Of a DNA stretch of 64,000 nt, positions 28,901 through 37,900 are shown piece after piece. Source of the DNA: Nocardia sp. NBC_00565 (lineage in GTDB: Bacteria; Actinomycetota; Actinomycetes; Mycobacteriales; Mycobacteriaceae); NCBI RefSeq assembly GCF_036345915.1, contig NZ_CP107785.1, positions 5,704,001 to 5,768,000 on the forward strand. Reading direction: 5' to 3'. Under the pieces are notes generated by a model, which was given only the letters and a program-made list of their open reading frames with translations, searched no databases and had not been told where the DNA came from. The position numbers were made by a program, and so were the translations under genes. Each line of letters begins with the position of its first letter. The first letter of the stretch is position 1.

Positions 28901-31900
28901 GCCAGCACCTGCGCCAGTCCATCACGATCGGCGACATCGCACGCGACGAACTCGACCTCGGCACCCAGACGCTGCAACTCCATTCGCAATTCGGCAGCAG
29001 CAGGACCGGACTCGCCGCGCCGGCTCAACAACAACAGGTGCCGAACACCCTGTGTGGCGACCAGGTGCCGGGCGAACAACCCACCGAGCAGACCACTGGC
29101 ACCGGTGATCAGAACAGTATCGTCCGGGTCGAAAGAGATAGTCGCCGAAGCGGTTTCGGTGGAGACAGCCGAGGTGGAATCGACACGGGCCAGCCGCGCG
29201 ATGTGTACTTGCCCATTACGCACGGCCACCTGAGGTTCGGCCGCGGCCACGATCGCGCCCAGCGGCGCACCGAGTTCGGAATCGGTGTCGAGCAACAAGA
29301 TTCGGCCAGGATTTTCCGCCTGTGCGGAACGAACCAGACCACACACCGCCGCACCGGCCAGGTTCGTGATGTCTTCCCCGGCTACCGAGACAGCACCGCT
29401 GGTGCGGATTACGAGGACCGATTCGGTGCACCGATCCTGCGCAGTCCAGGACTGGAGGACCTCGAGAACCTCGTGCGTCGCAGCGTGGATGGTGGCGGGA
29501 TCATTACCCGACGGGCAGTCCAGAACCACGACCTGTGGAACCACCTCGTCACCGAGATCTGCCCATCCCACCACTGACCCTTTCGAGCGACCAGACAAGT
29601 AGTCGCTAGCGGCGGTTTCGGCCTCGGACACCGAGATCGGCGTCCAACCGACCTGGAACAGAGCGGTACGGGCAATGGGTGTGCCTGCCGTGAGTTGTGC
29701 GGGATCGATCGGCCGGGAAGCCAGCTGCCGCACGGTCGCCACCGGGGCGCCCGTCGGGTCCGCGAGATCCAGAGCGACACCGTGTTCACCGATACGGGTG
29801 AGCCGAACACGCAACGCGTCGGCCCCGGCCGCATGCACGGTGACACCGGACCACTCGAACGGCAACGCCGGCCCGGCCCCCGCCGCAGGCTTGTCGTCGG
29901 CGAATCGCAAGGCATGCAAAGCGGCGTCGAGCAGCGCCGGATGCACACCGAACCGTTCCGCCTCGGATCGGGCCTGCTCGGGCAATTCGACCTCGGCGTA
30001 GACCCCGTCCGCTGCGCGCCACACCGACCGCAGCGCCTGGAACACGGGACCGTAGTGATAGCCCTGCGCATCGAGGGAGTCATAGACACCATCGATATCG
30101 ACCGCGGTCGCTCCGACCGGCGGCCACTGCACCAGATCCACAGCCGCGCTATCAGATCCGGACGCGAGCACGCCTTCGGCGTTCAGCGTCCACGACCGCG
30201 ACGAATCGACATCATCATCGGGGTGGGAGAAGATTCGCACCCCGCGACGGCCCGCGCTGTCCTCGCCACCGACGACAACACGCACCGCGACCCCTGCCGA
30301 CTCCGACAGCACCAGCGGCGCCCGCAGAACCAGCTCATCCAGGACCGAGCAGCCCACCCGCTCCCCGGCGTGCATGGCGAGTTCGACAAGACCGGTGCCA
30401 GGGAACAACACGGTGTCCATAACCCGGTGATCGGCCAGCCATGGATGCGTTTGCAGCGACAATCTGCCACTGACAGAGACCACATCGGAGTCCGGCTGCG
30501 ACAGCACCGCCGAAACCAAGGGATGTCCGGTAGCCACCAGGCCCATCGCCCGAGCGTCACCACTACCAGCGGACCCTTCGGCCATCCAATAGCGCCGGCG
30601 CTGGAAAGCGTAGGTGGGCAAGTCGATTCGCTGGGCTCCGGTGCCGGCGTAGCAACCGGCCCAGTCCACCTCGGCGCCGGAGACGAACAACCCGGCCACC
30701 CCACCCAACACCGTGGACGGATCGGCATGGCCTCGACGCGCCAGCGCCACCACCGCCGCAGTCGCGGCCGCCGCCCTGTCGTCGAGGGTCTGGGCGACCA
30801 TCGGGGTCAGTACCGCATCGGGCCCGACCTCGGCGAACCGGGACACACCCATACTTGCCATCGCGGCGACCGCATCGGCGAACCGCACCGTGTCACGGAC
30901 CTGACCGACCCAATACGACGGATCACGCATCTCATCGGTGACGCGGGCACCAGTCACCGTGGACACCAACGGGAGGCTCGGCCGAGCGAACGCCAAACCC
31001 TCTATCGCCGAAGCGAATTCGGCTAGCATCGGCTCCATCAACACCGAATGAAAAGCATGCGACACCCGCAACCGATGCGTACGCCAACCACGCTCGACAC
31101 ACACCTCGACGACAGCGGCGACATCGTCCTCGACACCCGAGAGCACCACCGACGACGGACCATTGACCGCCGCGACCGACACCCCACCAACCAGCAACGG
31201 CAGCACATCGGCCTCCGACGCACCGACAGCCACCATCGACCCACCCGTCGGCAGCGCCTGCATCAACCTGCCCCGCGCCGCCACCAGCACACACGCATCC
31301 GCCAGCGACAACACCCCGGCCACATGGGCAGCAGCGATCTCTCCAATCGAATGACCCGCCACGACATCCGCACGGACACCCCAAGATTCGAGCAGCCGGA
31401 ACAACGCCACCTCGAACGCGAACAACCCCGCCTGCGCGAACACCGTCGCATCGACCAGGTCATCGCTCGCCAATGCCGAATCCAGCGAAACCGACTGCCC
31501 CAGCAATGGATTCAGGCGGGAGACGATCCCGTCGAAATGCTCGGCGAACACCGGGAATGCCGCGTGTAGCTCAGTAGCCATATCCGCCCACTGCGCACCC
31601 TGACCGGAGAACACCAGACCCGTCGAGCCCGCCACCACACGACCGCACACCACACCCGGAACGGACTCGGCGCGACCCAGCGCTTGTGTGCCGGCCCGAA
31701 GGCCGTCGCGTTCGGGTGACAGCACCACTGCCCGGTGGTCGAACAACACTCTCGAAGTTGCGAGCGAGAAGCCGATATCGATCGGGTCGTGGTCGTCGGC
31801 ATGCGATGCCAGACGCCCAGCCTGATCAGCAAGAGCCTGCTCACTGCGTGCCGAGACCACCCATGGCAGCACGCCACCGGCCGGGACGGTCTTGACCACC

Positions 31901-34900
31901 GGCACCGGAGCCGGGTCCGCTACCGGGGCTTGTTCGACGATGAGGTGGGCGTTGGTGCCGCTGAGTCCGAAGGAGGACACACCGGCACGACGCGGTCGAT
32001 CCACCTCCGGCCACGGCACCGACTCGGACAGCAACCGGATGTGGCCTTCGTTCCAGTCGACTTTGGTGCTGGGCTGATCGACATGCAGGGTTTGGGGCAG
32101 CACGCCGTGCTGCATCGCCATCACCATCTTGATCACACCACCCACACCGGCGGCGGCTTGCGCGTGACCGATGTTGGATTTCAACGATCCCAGCCACAAC
32201 GGACGATCCGGGTCACGATCCTGGCCGTAGGTCGCCAGCAACGCCTGCGCCTCGATCGGATCACCCAAAGTGGTACCGGTGCCATGGGCTTCGACCGCAT
32301 CGACGTCCACCGCCGAGACCCCGGCGTTGGCCAAAGCCTGTCGGATCACCCGCCGCTGCGAGGGACCATTGGGCGCGCTGAAACCATTGGAGGCACCGTC
32401 CTGATTGACCGCCGAACCGGCGATCACCGCGAGAACCTGATGACCATTGCGGCGAGCGTCGGACATCCGCTCCAACACCAGGACACCGGCACCCTCGGAC
32501 CAGGCGACACCATCGGCCGCATCGGCGAAGGATTTACACCGCCCGTCCGGCGCCAATCCCCGCTGCCTGCTGAACTCGAGGAACATCTCCGGTGTCGCCA
32601 TCACCGCCACGCCACCGGCCAACGCCAGATCACACTCGCCCGACCGCAATGACTGCGCGGCCAAATGCATTGCCACCAACGACGACGAACACGCCGTGTC
32701 GACGGTGACCGACGGCCCTTCCAGGCCGAAGACATACGACACCCGGCCGGAGACCAAACTCCCGGCGGCCCTGCCCTGCGCGTAGTCGTGGTACATCACA
32801 CCGGTGAACACGCCGGTCGAACTGCCACGCAACACAGCCGGATCCACACCGGCACGCTCCAACGCCTCCCACGACACCTCCAGCAACAACCGCTGCTGCG
32901 GATCCATCACCGCGGCCTCGTTCGGGCTGATCCCGAAGAAGTCCGCGTCGAACTCGGCCGCCGAATACAGGAACCCGCCGCGACGTGTGTAGGTCTTGCC
33001 CGCCTTACCGGGTTCGGGGTCGTAGATGCCCTCGATGTCCCAGCCTCGATCCACCGGCAACTCACCGGTGGAATCGGCCCCCGAGACGACCAGACGCCAC
33101 AGATCCTCCGGCGACGCGACACCACCGGGGAAGCGGCAGCCCATCGCCACCACCGCGATCGGCTCGTCGTCGGCTCGGACCCGGCTGACCGCGAGCTCAT
33201 CGACGGCCCCGGTGCCGGTGAGCTGGGAATCGATGAAGTCGGCAACGATCTGCGGGTTGGGTTGATCGAAAATGAGGGTGGCGGGCAATTGCAGACCGGT
33301 CGCGGCATTGAGCTTGTTGCGGAACTCGATAGCGCTGAGCGAGTCGAACCCGAGCTGCTGGAACGCTTGATCGGGTTCAACCGCATCGACGGAGGCGTGC
33401 CCGAGGATTTCGGCAGCTACCGAGCGAACGAGGTCGAGCAGGGCGCGCTTGCGATCGGTATCAGAGAGGCCGGCCAGCTTCTGCGCAAATGCCTGACCTG
33501 CTGGGGTTCGAGTATTCCGACGCACAGGGATCGGTGCGATCGCGCGGACCAGGGCCGGGATCTGCTCGCCCCGGGTTCGAAGCACGGCAGGCTCGATCCG
33601 TAGCGCCACCAACTGGGCGGTATCGGTGGCTATCGCCGCGTCGAACAGCGCCAGACCCTCGGCCTCGGACAGCGGCGGGAAGCCCTGCCTGCGCATCCGA
33701 TCGAAGTCGTCCTCGGACAGCTCCGCGCCGAGCCCGCTCGATCTCGCCCAGAGTCCGTAATCCAGGGAGGTCGCGGGCAGTCCCAGGCTGTTTCGATGGG
33801 CGGCGAGGGCGTCGAGGAAGACATTCGCCGCGGCGTAGTTGGCTTGACCGGCGGCCAGAACCAGCCCACCCGCGGAAGACACCAACACGAACAACGACAA
33901 CGAGTGATCGCGGGTGAGTTCGTGCAGATGCCACGCCGCATCGACCTTGGGCCGGAACACATGATCGATCCGGTCCGGCGTGATCGACTCGATCACGCCG
34001 TTATCGGCGGTTCCTGCCGCATGCACCACACCCACCAGCGGACGCTGGGCCGGGATGGTATCCAGCAGTGCCGCCAGTGCGTCCCGATCGGACACATCGC
34101 ACGCGGCAATGGTGACCTCGGCACCGAGCTCGACCAACTCCGCACGCAGTTCTGCAGCGCCAGGAGCATCGAGGCCACGGCGAGAGGTCAGAAGTAGATG
34201 GCCCACACCGTGTTCGGTCACAAGATGGCGAGCGATCACCGCGCCCAGACCACCGGTACCACCGGTAATCAGCACGGTGCCAGGCTCGGACAGCCGAACG
34301 ATCGCGCCGGGTGCGTGACGGGTCAAGCGTGGCACGAACACGCTCGTACCCCGCAGCGCAGCCTCCGGCTCCGCCGCAGCAGCCGCTGCCACGGTCGCGA
34401 CAGAGACCGGGTCACGGTCCTGATCCAGGTCGTCCTGATCGAGGTCGAGAAGCTGGAATCGCCCCGGGTGTTCAGCCTGCGCGGCACGCAGCAGCCCCCA
34501 CACCGGCGCCTGATCCAGGCGCACCTGCTCGGAGTCGGCAGTGGTCACCGCTTGTCTGGTCAGCACAACCAAACGCGAACCGGCGAAACGAGTTTCAGCC
34601 GCCCAACGCTGGACGGTGTCGAGGACCTCGGCTACGACCTGCCGCGCGGCCTGCGGCGGCGGACCGTCGTGGCGGGAGCACTCGAGCAACACGATGTCAG
34701 GAACAACCGAATCGGGAGTCGCATCGAGATCGATGATCAACGCCGCGAGATCGCGATAGTGCCGCACTCCAGCAGAGCTCTGGTCCCCACCGAGCACCGC
34801 CACGCGGTGCGGCTCGACACTCACCGACGACGACAACGAAACAGCGACCCAATCGACACCGAACAAGGCCTGCGCTACCCGGTCGGCGCCCAGACGCTCG

Positions 34901-37900
34901 GCCGACACCGGCCGCGTAACCAGAGCGCCTACCGACAGCACCGGCCGGCCCTGCTCATCGGCCATCTGCACGGCGAATCTGTTGCCTTGCAGCACGATAC
35001 GAACCCGCACCGCGGCGGCACCGGCCGAATGCAGCACCACCCTGTTCCAGGTGAACGGCAGCGCCGGGAAGCCCTCGCCACCGCCGCGAAGACCGTGAAC
35101 TATCCCGGCATGCAAGGCCGAGTCGAACAATGCCGGGTGGATCCCGAAATCCTCGGCTTCCCGCGCATCGCTCAGAGCGACCTCGGCGAACAACTCATCG
35201 CCGCGTTGCCACGCCGCCTGCAAACCCTGGAAGAACGGGCCGTACCCGTACCCGACATCGAGCAGCTCGTCATAAACCCCATCGATGTCCAGCCGTTGCG
35301 CACCGGCCGGAGGCCAGGAAGTGAGGTCGAAATCAGCCACCACCTCGCCCGGGGCGAGAACACCCTCGGCGTGGAGAACCCACGGCCCCTCGCTCGCCTG
35401 CCGGGAATGGACACTCAACCGTCGACGACCAGCCTCATCGGCGGCGGCCACCACGACCTGTACCGAGACACTGCCGTCGGACGGCAAGGTCAACGGGGTG
35501 TGCAGAACGAGCTCGTCCACCACAGGGCAGCCCAGCAGACCACCGACGTAACCGGCCAGCTCGACAAACCCGGTGCCCGGCAGCAACACGGTGCCGAGCA
35601 CGCTGTGGTCGGCCAGCCATTCCACCGAGTCCACCGACCAACGGCCCGTGAAACTCACTCCACCCGAATCCGGGTGCGGCACAATCGCACCCAGCAACGG
35701 ATGATCCACCACATCCAGCCCTACAGCGGTGACCCCACCCAGCTCAACTCCCAGCCACGACTGGGCCAGCATCTGCCTGGCATCGAGCCAGAACCGCACG
35801 TGTTGGAAAGCGTAGGTGGGCAAGTCGATTCGCTGGGCTCCGGTGCCGGCGTAGCAACCGGCCCAGTCCACCTCGGCGCCGGAGACGAACAACCCGGCCA
35901 CCCCACCCAACACCGTGGACGGATCGGCATGGCCTCGACGCGCCAGCGCCACCACCGCCGCAGTCGCGGCCGCCGCCCTGTCGTCGAGGGTCTGGGCGAC
36001 CATCGGGGTCAGTACCGCATCGGGCCCGACCTCGGCGAACCGGGACACACCCATACTTGCCATCGCGGCGACCGCATCGGCGAACCGCACCGTGTCACGG
36101 ACCTGACCGACCCAATACGACGGATCACGCATCTCATCGGTGACGCGGGCACCAGTCACCGTGGACACCAACGGGAGGCTCGGCCGAGCGAACGCCAAAC
36201 CCTCTATCGCCGAAGCGAATTCGGCTAGCATCGGCTCCATCAGCACCGAATGGAAAGCGTGTGAGACCCGCAATCGATGCGTGCGCCAACCACGCTCGAT
36301 ACATGCCTCGACGACAGCGGCGACATCGTCCTCGACACCCGAGAGCACCACCGACGACGGACCGTTGACCGCCGCGACCGACACCCCACCAACCAGCAAC
36401 GGCAGCACATCGGCCTCCGACGCACCGACAGCCACCATCGACCCACCCGTCGGCAGCGCCTGCATCAACCTGCCCCGCGCGGCCACCAGCACACACGCAT
36501 CCGCCAGCGACAACACGCCCGCCACATGGGCAGCAGCGACCTCACCGATCGAATGACCCGCCACGGCATCCGCACGGACACCCCAGGACTCGAGCAGCCG
36601 GAACAACGCCACCTCGAACGCGAACAACCCCGCCTGCGCGAACACCGTCCGATCCACCAGGTCATCGCTCGCGAATGCCGCGCTCAGCGAAACCGGTTGT
36701 GCCAGTAGCGGATCCAACTCAGCGACGATCGCGTCGAAATGCTGGGCGAACACCGGGAACGCATTGCGTAGCTCGGCGGCCATACCGGCCCACTGTGCAC
36801 CCTGACCGGAGAACACCAGACCCGTCGAGCCCGCCACCACACGACCGGACACCACACCCGGAACGGTTTCGGCGCGACCCAGCGCCCGCACTCCCGCGAG
36901 CAGACCATCACGACCCTCGGCTACGACCACAGCACGATGCTCGAAAACACTGCGTGTGGACGCCAGCGAGAAACCGATATCGGCCGGGTCCGCGTCGTGA
37001 TCGTCCACATGTGACGCCAGGCGGACAGCCTGACCCGCAAGAGCCTCACCACTACGCGCCGAAACCACCCACGGCAGCAACCCACCGGCCGGAGCGGGCT
37101 CGACCACCGGCAGCGCAGCCTGCTCCGCCACCGCAGCCGGTGCTTGTTCGACGATGACGTGTGCGTTGGTGCCACTGATACCGAACGACGACACACCGGC
37201 ACGTCGCGGCCGATCTGTCACCGGCCACGGCACCGGCTCGGTCAGCAACCGCACATGCCCGTCGGACCAGTCGACCTTGGTGCTGGGCTGATCCACATGC
37301 AGCGTCCGCGGCAGCACGCCGCGCCGCATCGCCATCACCATCTTGATGACACCGCCCACGCCCGCTGCGGCCTGGGCGTGACCGATATTGGATTTCAACG
37401 ACCCCAGCCACAGTGGACGATCCGGATCTCGGTCTTGGCCGTAGGTGGCGAGCAGCGCTTGGGCTTCGATCGGGTCGCCGAGGGTGGTGCCGGTGCCGTG
37501 GGCCTCGACGGCGTCGACCTCGACCGGTGTGATTCCCGCATTCGCCAGCGCCTGCCGGATGACCCGCCGCTGGGAGGGACCGTTGGGCGCGGTCAAACCA
37601 TTCGAGGCACCATCCTGATTCACCGCCGAACCGGCGATCACAGCGAGAATCTGATGACCGTTGCGTTGGGCGTCGGACAACCGCTCCAACACCAATACAC
37701 CGGCACCTTCGGACCAGCCGACACCGTCGGCCGCGTCGGCGAAGGACTTGCACCGACCGTCCGGCGACAGCCCCCGCTGCCGGCTGAATTCCACAAACGT
37801 TTCCGGCGAAGCCATCACCGCCACACCACCGGCCAACGCCAGATCACACTCACCCGACCGCAATGACGCCGCGGCCGAATGCATCGCGACCAGCGACGAC

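Larger units (their letters stand above)
28080..33165 (-). other. PKS-C module 2: KS-AT-DH-KR-ACP, variant DH motif, carries inserted repeat
   Basis: KS about 33165-31920, AT 31620-30590, DH 30540-29680, KR core 29125-28490, ACP 28290-28080. The DH signature HxxxGxxxxP is HRVMDTVLFP: the Gly is Asp2692. His2688 and Asp2855 are intact, so activity is possible but uncertain. The KR has a standard LDDG and [10 protein letters not shown], the B-type fingerprint except for Ala instead of Pro. A 12-residue insert ([12 protein letters not shown]) lies in the KR structural subdomain. It is closely similar to module 3 of PKS-B, which lacks the insert. Confidence 0.85.
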
